Source: Corynebacterium pygosceleis (GTDB lineage Bacteria; Actinomycetota; Actinomycetes; Mycobacteriales; Mycobacteriaceae). From it: a stretch of DNA of 64,000 nt. The stretch is taken from NCBI RefSeq assembly GCF_016595275.2, contig NZ_JAENIQ020000005.1:62001-126000 (forward strand), in the 5' to 3' direction. Numbering within the stretch: the first letter of the stretch is position 1; each line of letters opens with the position of its first letter. The notes beneath the pieces are model-generated. The model had not been told where the DNA came from, ran no database searches, and worked only from the letters and a program-made list of their open reading frames with translations. Below are positions 41,877 to 50,670 of the stretch, in pieces. Position numbers and translations under genes: made by a program.

Positions 41877-41933
41877 ACCGGCCCCGGAACCGAAGCGGTG
41901 TCCACCGGGACACACGCGTTCTCCGGGGCCGGT
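41877..41933 (+). terminator. Double hairpin after the paaK-transporter operon
   Basis: ACCGGCCCCGGA (41877-41888) and TCCGGGGCCGGT (41922-41933) form a perfect 12-bp stem. The loop contains a second perfect hairpin, GTGTCC-ACCG-GGACAC. It lies between convergent genes; no T-run follows. Confidence 0.5.
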
Positions 41934-41967
41934 CTCCCGTCCCCGGAGAGAGAACTTCCGGGGACGA

Positions 41968-42972
41968 CTAGACCACGAACGAAGCGAGGAGCGCGACGGC
42001 CACGACGACGACGGTGACGGCCAGGCCGAAGAGGAAGGGCCTCGCACCGGCCGCCCGGACCGTGGCGACCGTGACGCCGGTGCCCTGCGCGAACATCGCC
42101 GCCGCGAAGATCCAGTGCTGGAGGGTTCCGATCCCGTCGATCAGGCCACCGGGCAGGGGCAGGAACGTCCGGGCGAGCACCAGAACGATGAACACGGCGA
42201 CGAACGCCGGAACCAACGGGGGCAACCGGACCTCCGCCCCCTCCGTCTCTCCCGCCACCCGCCGCCGCTCCAGCGCGGAGAGCACGGTGATCATCGGGGC
42301 CAGGAGGAGAACCCGCCCGAGTTTGACGGTGACCGCGATCGGCAGAACCGCGGTACCCGCGATACCGCCCGCCGCGACGACCTGGCTGACCTCGTGGACG
42401 CTCAATCCGATGAAGACGCCCTCCCGGTGGGGACCCCACCCGGCCAGATGGCCGAGAGCCGGTGCCACGGTGAGCAGAATCGTGCCGAGCAGCGCGATGA
42501 CCGCGATCGCGGTGACGAACTCGTGTTCCCGCTTCTTCGTCAGCACCCCGTCGACCGCCCCGATCGCCGCCGCCCCGCAGACGGAGCAACCGGCACCGAT
42601 CAGCAGCGCCTGCTGCCGCCGCAGGCCGAACACCGGCGCGAGGGCCACCGTCGCGGTGAAACCCAGCACGACGGTGAGGACCGCGGCGAGCAGAACCGGC
42701 CAACCGAGCGCGAACACCGTGGCCGCGGGCACGGCGAGACCGAGGAGCGCGACGCCGACCTTGAGTACCGTCTTCGACGTGACGACGACACCGGGACGCA
42801 TCCTGTCGGGGACGTCCCAGACGTTGCCGACCACACTCCCGAGAATGATCGCCACCAGAAGGAGAACACTGATCCCGGTGGTCTTTTCGATGAGGGCGTC
42901 GAGGAGGAAGGACGCGGCGGCACCCACCAGGCAGAGTGACAGCCCGGGTAGCAGTGCACGGGTTTTATTCAT
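41968..42972 (-). CDS. YeiH-family (UPF0324) putative inner-membrane sulfate/sulfonate exporter
   Basis: 334 residues, about 10 transmembrane segments. The signature blocks are LLGLAVPAATV, GLRRQQALLIGAGCSVCGAAAI (Cys-containing core loop) and GVFIGLSVHEVSQVVAAGG. Members are annotated as putative sulfate exporters; function is little tested. It is monocistronic and convergent with the transporter gene upstream. ATG 42972 follows a GGCTAGGG sequence. No link to the catabolic genes is apparent. Confidence 0.8.
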   Translation of the reverse strand: MNKTRALLPGLSLCLVGAAASFLLDALIEKTTGISVLLLVAIILGSVVGNVWDVPDRMRPGVVVTSKTVLKVGVALLGLAVPAATVFALGWPVLLAAVLTVVLGFTATVALAPVFGLRRQQALLIGAGCSVCGAAAIGAVDGVLTKKREHEFVTAIAVIALLGTILLTVAPALGHLAGWGPHREGVFIGLSVHEVSQVVAAGGIAGTAVLPIAVTVKLGRVLLLAPMITVLSALERRRVAGETEGAEVRLPPLVPAFVAVFIVLVLARTFLPLPGGLIDGIGTLQHWIFAAAMFAQGTGVTVATVRAAGARPFLFGLAVTVVVVAVALLASFVV

Positions 42973-43029
42973 GAGACAACCCTAGCCGTGGCAGGCCTGC
43001 AGCACCGCCCGCCACGGACGGATGACCGA

Positions 43030-44310
43030 TCAGGCGGTCTGATCGAACAGCCCCCGACCCCACCAGTCGTCATCGTCGACCGGGCCCGGGGGACAGGCGA
43101 AGATCGCGGAACTCTCGTAACGGACGAAGGCATTCATGTTGTCGTGGTGGGAGAGATTCGACTGGACGGTGATGAAATCATCCCGTGGGGACGCGACGAA
43201 GGCGATGAAGAACAGGCCGGCGTCGAGGTGACCGTAGTCGTCGACGCCACCGACGAAGTTGTACCCCCGCCGCAGCATCCGGGCACCGTCATTCGCCGGT
43301 GCACTCGCCAGCCGGGAGTGGGCGTGCGCGGGGATGAGCGGGCCGTCGGTGCCGTGCCACTCGTTGAACGGCATCGGATCCTCCTCGTGTTCCCGGCCGA
43401 GCGGGGCACCCTCGTCCTTGGTCCGCCCGAACACCTCCTCCTGCTCGCGGCGGGTCTGCCGGTCCCAGTTCTCCAGCAGCATGCGGATCCGCCGCGCGCA
43501 GAGATAGGAACCCCCGTCCATCCAGGAGCCGTCGTGGACCCAGACGTGTTCGTTGATCAGGTTGGTGTACTCGTTCTTCAGATTCGCCGTTCCGTCCTTG
43601 AACCCGAAGAGGTTGCGGGGCGTCCCCTGCTCGATCGACGTCGACGCGGTGCGCCCGAAACCGAGCTGCGCCCACCTGACCGTCACGAGCCCGCTGCCGG
43701 CCTTGACCAGGACCCGGGCGGCGTGCACCGCCACCTGCGGATCATCCGCGCACGCCTGGATGCAGAGGTCACCGCGCGAAATCCGCTCATCGAGCTGATC
43801 CCCTGGGAACCGGGGGAGATCCTCCAGCTCCTCCGGCCTGGCCGGTGCGAGTCCGAAACGTTCGTCGAACAGTGACGGGCCGAAACCGACGGTCACGGTC
43901 AGGCGTGCCGGACGCAACCCCACCGCCTCGCCCGTGTCGGTGGCGACGGTGTCCCGGTCCACCCCGACCGATCCCTCGGGTTCAGCCTCGAGCCCCCGCG
44001 ACATCCGGCGGGCCATCGTCGTCCAGGTCCGCAGGAGATCGCGCAGCTCCTCCCGGCTGTCGGTCACCACGTCGAGGGCGACGAAATACATGCGCTCCTG
44101 TTGCGCGGTGGTGATGCCTGCCTGGTGTGCACCATTGAAGGGGACGATCAGGGCGTCTTCTCCACCGGCGGGATCCCCGTCGCCGGAACCCGTGAACCTG
44201 TCTGCACCGACCGCCCCGGCGGCGCCGAGACCGACGCCGATCCCGGCACCCGCCAGGAAACCGCGCCGACTCAACGGACGTCGCCCGCCGCTCTTTCCGT
44301 CCTGACTCAT
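43030..44310 (-). CDS. efeB: EfeB: Tat-exported DyP-type heme peroxidase / deferrochelatase
   Basis: 426 residues. The Tat signal is SRRGFLAGAGIGVG at the N-terminus. The DyP-family motif GFKDGTANL lies near residue 235 (GxxDG). The C-terminal heme domain carries HSRLAS, followed by FFIAFVASPRDDF. EfeB acts extracytoplasmically with EfeO, oxidising ferrous iron or liberating iron from heme. Its ATG overlaps the efeO stop (ATGA). No EfeU permease gene is adjacent. Confidence 0.92.
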   Translation of the reverse strand: MSQDGKSGGRRPLSRRGFLAGAGIGVGLGAAGAVGADRFTGSGDGDPAGGEDALIVPFNGAHQAGITTAQQERMYFVALDVVTDSREELRDLLRTWTTMARRMSRGLEAEPEGSVGVDRDTVATDTGEAVGLRPARLTVTVGFGPSLFDERFGLAPARPEELEDLPRFPGDQLDERISRGDLCIQACADDPQVAVHAARVLVKAGSGLVTVRWAQLGFGRTASTSIEQGTPRNLFGFKDGTANLKNEYTNLINEHVWVHDGSWMDGGSYLCARRIRMLLENWDRQTRREQEEVFGRTKDEGAPLGREHEEDPMPFNEWHGTDGPLIPAHAHSRLASAPANDGARMLRRGYNFVGGVDDYGHLDAGLFFIAFVASPRDDFITVQSNLSHHDNMNAFVRYESSAIFACPPGPVDDDDWWGRGLFDQTA

Positions 44311-45476
44311 CGTGCCACCACCTCCTGCACGGAACCGAGCCGTGCGACAAGTACATCCAGCATGTCCGAGAGTTTCCGTCGCTGAGGGACCGGGACCTCG
44401 TCATAGGAGACGAAACCGTCCCCCTGCCGGTAGCCGGCCAGCTGCTCCCGCAGCGCGGCGTAGTCCCCGTCGAGGGCCGGCATGAGGTCCGGTTCCCGGG
44501 CGCGGATGATCGGTCCGAGGAATCCGACGGCCGCCTGCGAGCCCTCGAGGGACGACCGGAAATCGGAGAGTTCGGTACGGGTGTACACGTCGATCTCGCC
44601 GTGGATCCCCGCGTCGGAGAGATGGTCGACGAGATCCTGGGCGTGGTCCGCGACGGTTTCCACCGTCACGTGATCCCCGGGGCCCAGGGCCCGCCGGACC
44701 GCCACGACATCATCCAGGAGACGGGTCGCGGTGGTGAGGGTGTCGTCGCTGATCCCGGCGCCGGGACCCCACAGATCCTTCTCCAGGGCGTGCATCCTGT
44801 CCCAGGACTCACCCGACTCGATGTCCGATCGACGTGGTGCCGGGGACACACCGAAACGCCCCGCGTCGGGCATCACCGCCGGGGCCACCCGCATGTAGGG
44901 GACACGGGCGGCAAGGTACAGACGTCTGGCCTCCCCGAGATCGCGGCCGTCGTCGAGAACGTCCCTGAGACCGGTCAGCGCGACCGTGGTCTCGTCGAGC
45001 TGTTCCGACACGTAGGCGCGGTAGTTCGCCGACGCCTCATCCGCGACCGGATCGGTGTCTCCGTCACCCGGGGCGGTGCCCGTCACCGTCACGGTGTCCG
45101 ACGCGGCGCCCGCGCCCGAGTCCGGCGCACAACCGAGAACGTGTTCACCCGGTTCGGTGGCCCGGACGAGCAGCGTGCGGGACCGGTCGGGCGGGATCCC
45201 GACGACCTCCCCCACGACAGCACCCCCCGGGGCGGTGACGGTGAAGCCCACCGGTTCATCACCGTCATTGCGCACCGTGAACGTGAGGAGTCCGACCGGT
45301 ACCGTCCGCGCGGCGTCCGCGTTGATCCGGCAGTCGCCGGCCCCCGCGGCGACGGTGAACACCCCCGGTGACGGAGCTGCGGCCCGGTCGGGAGCGTCCC
45401 CACCCGAACAGCCCGTCGTCGAACACACGACCCCCGTCAGGATGGTCACGGTCAGGGGGATGACTCGTCGTTGCAT
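44307..45476 (-). CDS. efeO: EfeO: iron-binding lipoprotein of the EfeUOB system
   Basis: 389 residues. The lipoprotein signal ends in the lipobox STTGC. A cupredoxin-like domain (FTVRNDGDEPVGFTVTAPGG) precedes an M75/imelysin-type helical domain with the HxxE motif HALEKDLWG. It captures iron for the EfeU permease. ATG 45476 was chosen as the lipoprotein start; the longer ORF adds 17 residues with no support. It is upstream of efeB with a 4-nt overlap. A DtxR-like box lies 53 nt before the start. Confidence 0.9.
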   Translation of the reverse strand: MQRRVIPLTVTILTGVVCSTTGCSGGDAPDRAAAPSPGVFTVAAGAGDCRINADAARTVPVGLLTFTVRNDGDEPVGFTVTAPGGAVVGEVVGIPPDRSRTLLVRATEPGEHVLGCAPDSGAGAASDTVTVTGTAPGDGDTDPVADEASANYRAYVSEQLDETTVALTGLRDVLDDGRDLGEARRLYLAARVPYMRVAPAVMPDAGRFGVSPAPRRSDIESGESWDRMHALEKDLWGPGAGISDDTLTTATRLLDDVVAVRRALGPGDHVTVETVADHAQDLVDHLSDAGIHGEIDVYTRTELSDFRSSLEGSQAAVGFLGPIIRAREPDLMPALDGDYAALREQLAGYRQGDGFVSYDEVPVPQRRKLSDMLDVLVARLGSVQEVVAR

Positions 45477-45528
45477 GGGACACGGGACTTTCTCGGCGGC
45501 AGGAGGGGCAGAAGAGCTTCTACACACC

Positions 45529-45547
45529 CAAGGTTACGCACACCTCA
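45529..45547. promoter_or_regulatory. DtxR-like iron box upstream of efeO
   Basis: CAAGGTTACGCACACCTCA matches the DtxR consensus at 12 of 19 positions, including AGGTTA and ACCT arms. This fits iron repression of efeOB. Confidence 0.45.
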
Positions 45548-45595
45548 TCGCCGTGTGTCACCCGTGGGGGCGGGGAGGGGCACCGCCCACGCGCC

Positions 45596-45627
45596 GACGC
45601 CCCACCGGGATATCCCGGCGGGGCGTC
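45596..45627 (-). terminator. Long hairpin downstream of the MobA-like hydroxylase gene
   Basis: GACGCCCC-A-CCGGGATATCCCGG-C-GGGGCGTC is almost wholly self-complementary, with one mismatched pair. It lies 17 nt beyond the stop at 45644. No T-run is visible. Confidence 0.55.
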
Positions 45628-45643
45628 TCAGGTTGAGGTGGCG

Positions 45644-47539
45644 TCAGCCACCGAACACCGGGCGGAGGAACTCGCCGAGGGCCTCCGGACGGTCGAGGGG
45701 GAGGACCGCCGCGACGTACTGGTCGGGCCGCACGACGACGACCGCACCGTCCCTGCTGATCCCGCGTTCGGTGAAGATGTCGTCGGTGGTGGTGACACCG
45801 AAGACCTTCTCCATGTTGGTGAGCCGGAACGGCCCGACCTCGGGGAAGAACACACCCGGTACCTCATTGATGAGGATGTCCGCGTGGAGCTGCTGGTAGA
45901 TCACCCGCAGATCGAGGAGGCTGTCGTCGTCCGGCCCCGGCTTCGGGCCCGACACCAGGGGCGAACCCGGATCGGTGGCCATCCACTCCGCCCACTTCGC
46001 CACCGGGGAATCCGGTGTCCCCGCGGGGGCGCCGTCGGCGAACACGTACACGCGCCAGCGGCCGTCGGCGGTCGCCTGGTGTCCCAGGTGCAGCGGGTTG
46101 GTGTCGCAGACGCGGCTGACGACCGCGGACTTGAACCGCTTGCCCACCGGGTACCCGGTGGCGAGTTCCTGGTGTTCGGTGCCGCCGGTGATGAGGGAGG
46201 GGGCGTACTCCGTCATGAAGCCCGCCGGGAACTCCGCGGTCTTGACGTAGAAGTCCTCGAGGAAGGACGGGTCGTCGAACTCCTCCGGAGGGGTGGCCAT
46301 GAGGGTCGACCAGGTGCGGTCGAAGTCGATGAGATCCTTCGCCACCACCTGGCGCTCGGCCGAGTACGTGTGGAGCAGCTCGGCGGGGGAGGTCCCGGAG
46401 AGAACGGCCCCGAGCTTCCACCCGATGTTGAAACCGTCCTGCATCGAGACGTTCATGCCCTGGCCCGCCTTCGCGGAGTGCGTGTGGCAGGCGTCGCCGG
46501 TGATGAAGACGCGGGGTGTCCGCTCACCGTCGTCGACGTCGTCGAACTTGTCGGTCAGCCGGTGACCGACCTCGTAGACGGAGTGCCAGGCGACGTGCCG
46601 GACGTCGACGCTGTAGGGGGTCAGGATCTCGTTGGCCTTCGCGATGATCTCCTCGATCGTCGTCGACCGGATGGTCGCCTTGCGTTCCTCGGTGACGGTG
46701 CCGAGGTCGACGTACATGCGGAACAGGTGCCCGCCCTCGCGGGGGATCAGCAGGATGCTGCCGCCGGAACGGGACTGGATCGCGCACTTCAGCCGGATGT
46801 CGGGGAAGTCGGTGCTGGCGAGCACATCCATGACGCCCCAGGCGTGGTTCGCCTGGTCGCCCTCGAGCCTGCGGCCGATGGACCGGCGCACCCCGGAGCG
46901 GGCGCCGTCACAGCCGACCACGTAGCGGGCACGGACGGTGCGCTCGGTACCGGCGTCCGGATTGTCGTCACCGGTGCGGCGCAGCCGGACCTCGACCGGA
47001 TACTCGGTGGCGTCGGGGTCGGCGGCGACGGTGAGGTCGACGAACTCCCACCCGTAGTCCGGGCGCATCCGCGACGGGGAATTGTCCATGAACTCGGCGA
47101 AGTAGTCCAGGACGCGGGCCTGGTTGACGATGAGGTGGGGGAACTCGGAGATCCCGACCTCGTCGTCGATCGCGCGGTTGGCGCGGTAGATGTGGTCCGG
47201 GTTGGCCGGGTCCGGCTTCCAGAACGCCATTTCCGTGATGCGGTAGGCCTCGTCGGTGACCTCACTGGCGAAGCCGAACGCCTGGAAGGTCTCGACGCTC
47301 CGCGCCTGGATGCCGTCCGCCTGGCCGACCTCGAGGCGGTGCGGGCGGCGGTCGATGATCCTGGTGGACAGGTCCGGGAACATGGACAGCTGGGCCGCGG
47401 TGATCATCCCCGCGGGACCGGCGCCGACGACGAGAACGTCCATTGTGTCGGGCAACTCGTCCGGACGGTCGAGGCCGATGCCCGCTGCGGGGTGACGGCG
47501 GGGATCGCCGGAGACGTATCCGTGGTGATGGAACTGCAT
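45644..47539 (-). CDS. MobA-like FAD-dependent aromatic hydroxylase
   Basis: 631 residues, of the phenol-hydroxylase family (class A flavoprotein monooxygenase). FAD motif VVGAGPAGM at 37-45, the DG motif GCDGARSGVR and the GD motif FITGDACHTHSAKAGQG are present. The C-terminal ~150 residues form the thioredoxin-like domain (DGRWRVYVFADG, VVRPDQYVAAVLPL). The strongest recalled similarity is to 3-hydroxybenzoate 4-hydroxylase (MobA), including SEFPHLIVNQARVLDYF and ANHAWGVMDVLA. In this cluster it lies beside a homoprotocatechuate pathway that lacks HpaBC. An ortho-hydroxylation of a hydroxyphenylacetate to 3,4-dihydroxyphenylacetate is inferred; 3-hydroxybenzoate remains possible. ATG 47539; operator-like dyad 70 nt upstream. 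Confidence 0.85.
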   Translation of the reverse strand: MQFHHHGYVSGDPRRHPAAGIGLDRPDELPDTMDVLVVGAGPAGMITAAQLSMFPDLSTRIIDRRPHRLEVGQADGIQARSVETFQAFGFASEVTDEAYRITEMAFWKPDPANPDHIYRANRAIDDEVGISEFPHLIVNQARVLDYFAEFMDNSPSRMRPDYGWEFVDLTVAADPDATEYPVEVRLRRTGDDNPDAGTERTVRARYVVGCDGARSGVRRSIGRRLEGDQANHAWGVMDVLASTDFPDIRLKCAIQSRSGGSILLIPREGGHLFRMYVDLGTVTEERKATIRSTTIEEIIAKANEILTPYSVDVRHVAWHSVYEVGHRLTDKFDDVDDGERTPRVFITGDACHTHSAKAGQGMNVSMQDGFNIGWKLGAVLSGTSPAELLHTYSAERQVVAKDLIDFDRTWSTLMATPPEEFDDPSFLEDFYVKTAEFPAGFMTEYAPSLITGGTEHQELATGYPVGKRFKSAVVSRVCDTNPLHLGHQATADGRWRVYVFADGAPAGTPDSPVAKWAEWMATDPGSPLVSGPKPGPDDDSLLDLRVIYQQLHADILINEVPGVFFPEVGPFRLTNMEKVFGVTTTDDIFTERGISRDGAVVVVRPDQYVAAVLPLDRPEALGEFLRPVFGG

Positions 47540-47608
47540 GGTGTTTCTCCTGATGTCGGTGGCGTGGTCAGAGTGGCCGGAGGTCGGTGTGGATGATCGG
47601 GTCGGTGC

Positions 47609-47624
47609 GGATCAGATATGATCT
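47609..47624. promoter_or_regulatory. Candidate GntR operator upstream of the MobA-like hydroxylase
   Basis: GGATCAGATATGATCT, containing the inverted repeat TCAGAT-ATG-ATCTGA (extending to 47626). It matches the site at 49132-49147 in 14 of 16 bases and lies about 70 nt before the hydroxylase start. Confidence 0.6.
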
Positions 47625-47676
47625 GACTTTTCTGTGATCCATCTCATTCATTTCTGCACCACACCCGAAAGGGGGG

Positions 47677-49050
47677 TTAGGTGCGTGAGAGCCAACGGAT
47701 GGGGCTGACGTTCTGTTCCGCTTCGTGCTCGGGGCCGAGCGGAATTCCGGAGCGGTCCCGGAGGGAGAGGACCGCGGCCAGTCCGATCAGCGTCATCCCG
47801 CCCAGGTAGACGGTGACGGCGGTGGTTGTGCCGGTGGTCTGGAACAGCCAGGCCGCGATCATCGGGGCGAAGGCGCCACCCACGATCGCGCCGATGGCGT
47901 AGGAGATGGACACCCCCGAGAAGCGGATGGAGGCGGGGAAGATCTCGGCGTAGAGCGCCGCCTGCTGGCCGTACGTCAGGCCGAGTCCGAGGGTCAGGAA
48001 CCCGATGCCGAGGAAGAAGAGCCCGACGTTCGCGGTGTTGACCAGCGGGAAGACGACGAGAACGCCGAGGAACTGGAGGATGAAGCCGATGATGTAGGAG
48101 GTGCGGCGGCCGATGCGGTCGCTGAGCCAGCCGGCGAACAGGGTGAAGATGAGCCAGGTGACGGCGGAGCCCGTCACGGCCCACAGGACGTCATCGCGGG
48201 AGAGTCCGACCGGCCCCTCGGGGTCCGTCGCGTACCCCTGGATGTAGCCGCCGGTGGTCATGTAGCCGACTGCCGAGTTGCCGGCGAAGATCAGCGCCGC
48301 GACGACGACCAGCGGGAAATGGTTGCGGAACAGGGTCTTGACCGGTGCGGACTCGGTTTCCGCGAGCTCCGCCATCTCGACGAACACGGGGGATTCCTCG
48401 ACGCTGTGGCGGATCCAGGCGCCGACGGCGATCAGCAGGAAGGACAGCAGGAAGGGGACGCGCCAGCCCCACGCGAGGAACGCGTCGCCGGGGGCGATCT
48501 GACTCATCACCGCGAGCACGCCCGAGGCCAGGAGCAGGCCTGCGGGGACGCCGATCTGGGGGCATGCCCCGTAGATGCCCCGCTGGTGCGCCGGTGCGTG
48601 TTCGACGGCCATGAGGACGGCTCCGCCCCACTCGCCACCCGCGGAGATGCCCTGGATGATGCGCAGGGTGATGAGCAGGATCGGGGAGGCTGCGCCGATC
48701 GTCTCGTAGGTGGGGAGCAGGCCGATCAGTGCGGTGGCCGTGCCCATCACGATGAGGGTCAGCATGAGGACCTTGCGGCGGCCGATCTTGTCCCCGTAGT
48801 GGCCCGCGAGGAAGGCCCCGAGGGGGCGGAAGAGGAAGCTGATGCCGACGGTGAGGAAGGCGACGATGGTCGACGCCCCGGAGCTCAGTCCGCTGAACAT
48901 GAGCTGGCGGAAGACCAGGGCCGCGGCCATGGCGTAGAGGAAGTAGTCGTACCACTCGATCGCGGTGCCGATGATCGTCGCCGCGGCGACGCGCCTGTGT
49001 TCGGTGTCCCGTACGGGGGTGATCGTCTCTGCGGGGGGTGAATGGTGCAC
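47677..49050 (-). CDS. MHS-family MFS transporter, probable hydroxyaromatic acid uptake
   Basis: 457 residues, about 12 transmembrane helices. The MHS family signature is IGTAIEWYDYFLYA; then GDKIGRRKVLML and RIIQGISAGGEWGG. It is upstream of the MobA-like hydroxylase on the minus strand and divergent from the hpa operon. It is likely to import the aromatic acid used by the cluster. It is similar in type to the transporter after paaK, but the two differ enough that they are not a recent duplicate. The substrate is inferred from context only. Confidence 0.85.
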   Translation of the reverse strand: MHHSPPAETITPVRDTEHRRVAAATIIGTAIEWYDYFLYAMAAALVFRQLMFSGLSSGASTIVAFLTVGISFLFRPLGAFLAGHYGDKIGRRKVLMLTLIVMGTATALIGLLPTYETIGAASPILLITLRIIQGISAGGEWGGAVLMAVEHAPAHQRGIYGACPQIGVPAGLLLASGVLAVMSQIAPGDAFLAWGWRVPFLLSFLLIAVGAWIRHSVEESPVFVEMAELAETESAPVKTLFRNHFPLVVVAALIFAGNSAVGYMTTGGYIQGYATDPEGPVGLSRDDVLWAVTGSAVTWLIFTLFAGWLSDRIGRRTSYIIGFILQFLGVLVVFPLVNTANVGLFFLGIGFLTLGLGLTYGQQAALYAEIFPASIRFSGVSISYAIGAIVGGAFAPMIAAWLFQTTGTTTAVTVYLGGMTLIGLAAVLSLRDRSGIPLGPEHEAEQNVSPIRWLSRT

Positions 49051-49115
49051 GGAGTCTCCTCTGGGCTCAATCTGTGGTCTGGAATATCTCGGTGTCGAAA
49101 TGTGTCCTGCGTTAC

Positions 49116-49143
49116 TTGCCGGTCTGACACCGGATCATATACG
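49116..49143 (+). promoter_or_regulatory. Candidate promoter of the hpa operon
   Basis: TTGCCG (49116-49121), 16 nt, TATACG (49138-49143). The -10 lies inside the GntR-type site. On the other strand, TATGAT (49139-49134) with TTGATC (49161-49156) 16 nt upstream would drive the divergent transporter. Confidence 0.5.
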
Positions 49144-49147
49144 ATCT
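49132..49147. promoter_or_regulatory. Candidate GntR operator in the divergent hpa promoter region
   Basis: GGATCATATACGATCT, the partner of the site at 47609-47624. It covers the -10 elements of both divergent promoters, so one bound repressor could shut off transporter and pathway. Confidence 0.65.
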
Positions 49148-49181
49148 CGGTCAGGGATCAAGACCCAAACAAGGAGGATCT

Positions 49182-50657
49182 GTGAATCACCCCCAGCCCC
49201 TACCCGTCACACCGGGGAAGATCATCGCGGTCCACACCGCCTTCTTCTCCCGTGCCGATCAGCGCGGCCGGCGTCCCGCCCGCCCCTCCTACTTCCTCAA
49301 GGCCCCCAGCTCGCTGGGGGCCTCCGGTGATGTCGTCACCCGCCCCGAAGGCTGCGAACTCCTGGCTTTCGAGGGTGAGATAGCACTGGTCATCGGACGT
49401 CCCGCACGAAACGTCGGTCTGGACGAGGCGTGGGACCACGTCGCCTGGGTCACCGCCTCCAACGACCTCGGTGTCTACGACTGGCGTGCCCAGGACAAGG
49501 GGTCCAACACCCGATCCAAGAGCCGGGACGGGTTCACCCCGATCGGCCCCGAACTCATCGACGCACGCACCGTCGACCCGACCGAACTCCGTATCCGCAC
49601 CTGGGTCAACGGTGAACTCGCCCAGGAGGGCGGCACCACGGAGAAGGACCTGATCTTCCCCCTCGCGCAGTTCGTCGCCGACCTCTCCCAGCACTTCACC
49701 CTCGACGAGGGTGACGTGATCCTCACCGGCACCCCCGCCGGTTCGACGGTCATCGCGCCCGGGGACGTCGTCGAGGTCGAGGTCGACGCTCCCGGGGTTG
49801 ACGGGCACCCCACCTCCGGAAAACTGCGCACCACCGTGGAGCAGGGGCGGGGGAAGGTCGATCCCGGGATCGGCATGACCCCCGCCATCGACGACAGGCA
49901 GCGTGAGGAGGCGTGGGGTTCCAGGGAGGCCGCCGGTCTGCCCGAGGACCCCACCGCGATCAGTGAGGAACTCCGCGCGAAGCTGATGGAGGCACCCACC
50001 GCGGGACTGTCCGCGCAGCTGCGCTCCCGTGGCCTGAACCAGGTCGTGATCGAGGGGGTGCACCCGCAGACCCGGGGCACGAAGATGGTCGGGGTCGCCA
50101 AGACCCTGCGCTTCCTCCCCGGTCGCGAGGACCTGTTCAAGTCGCACGGCGGCGGATACAACGCCCAGAAGCGCGCCTTCGATGCACTCCGACCCGGACA
50201 GGTCCTCGTCATCGAGGCACGCAACGAACCCGAGTCCGGGACCCTCGGTGACGTGCTCGCCCTCCGCGCGAAGTGCCTCGGTGCCGCCGGTATCGTCACA
50301 GACGGCGGCATCCGTGACCACGAACCGGTCCGTGAGATCGGGCTTCCCGTCTTCGGGCGTGGGGCGCACCCCGCGGTACTCGGGCGCCGGCACGTCCCCT
50401 GGGAATCGGACACCGCGATCGCCTGCGGCAACGCGACCGTCCTGCCCGGCGACATCATCGTCGGCGACGACGACGGCGTGATCGTGATCCCCCGGGATCT
50501 CGCCGAAGAGGTCGCCGATGCGGCACTCGCCAAGGAACGGGAGGACGAGTGGGTCGCCGAGCGTGTCGCGGAGGGCAACCCCGTGGACGGCCTGTTCCCC
50601 CCGACCGGGCGGTGGCGTGAACGCTACAACGCCGAGTCCGCCGGGGAAGACGGATAG
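49182..50657 (+). CDS. hpaG: Fusion of fumarylacetoacetate-hydrolase domain (HpaG-like) and RraA-family aldolase-like domain
   Basis: 491 residues. Residues ~1-225 are an FAH-family domain with the metal-binding motif FEGEIALVIG and GDVILTGTPAG. This is the HpaG type, which decarboxylates 5-oxopent-3-ene-tricarboxylate and isomerises the product. Residues ~265-470 are RraA/demethylmenaquinone-methyltransferase-like (RGTKMVGVAKTLRF, VTDGGIRDHEP, CGNATVLPGDIIVGDDDGV), the fold of HMG/CHA aldolases and oxaloacetate decarboxylases. The GTG start at 49182 has AAGGAGG upstream. The RraA half may catalyse a second decarboxylation or aldol step; its exact role is unknown. First gene of the hpa operon. 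Confidence 0.8.
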   Translation: MNHPQPLPVTPGKIIAVHTAFFSRADQRGRRPARPSYFLKAPSSLGASGDVVTRPEGCELLAFEGEIALVIGRPARNVGLDEAWDHVAWVTASNDLGVYDWRAQDKGSNTRSKSRDGFTPIGPELIDARTVDPTELRIRTWVNGELAQEGGTTEKDLIFPLAQFVADLSQHFTLDEGDVILTGTPAGSTVIAPGDVVEVEVDAPGVDGHPTSGKLRTTVEQGRGKVDPGIGMTPAIDDRQREEAWGSREAAGLPEDPTAISEELRAKLMEAPTAGLSAQLRSRGLNQVVIEGVHPQTRGTKMVGVAKTLRFLPGREDLFKSHGGGYNAQKRAFDALRPGQVLVIEARNEPESGTLGDVLALRAKCLGAAGIVTDGGIRDHEPVREIGLPVFGRGAHPAVLGRRHVPWESDTAIACGNATVLPGDIIVGDDDGVIVIPRDLAEEVADAALAKEREDEWVAERVAEGNPVDGLFPPTGRWRERYNAESAGEDG

Positions 50658-50670
50658 GGGAGCGGCGACG

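Noticed and set aside
45638..47596. 652-codon plus-strand frame over the MobA-like hydroxylase
   Set aside because: Same reason: antisense to a gene with all flavoprotein motifs in order.
40536..49050. The two MHS transporters as a recent duplication
   Set aside because: They share family motifs (TAIEWYDYF versus TTVEWFDFF) but diverge in most loops and sit in separate regulatory units, so they are more likely independent family members.
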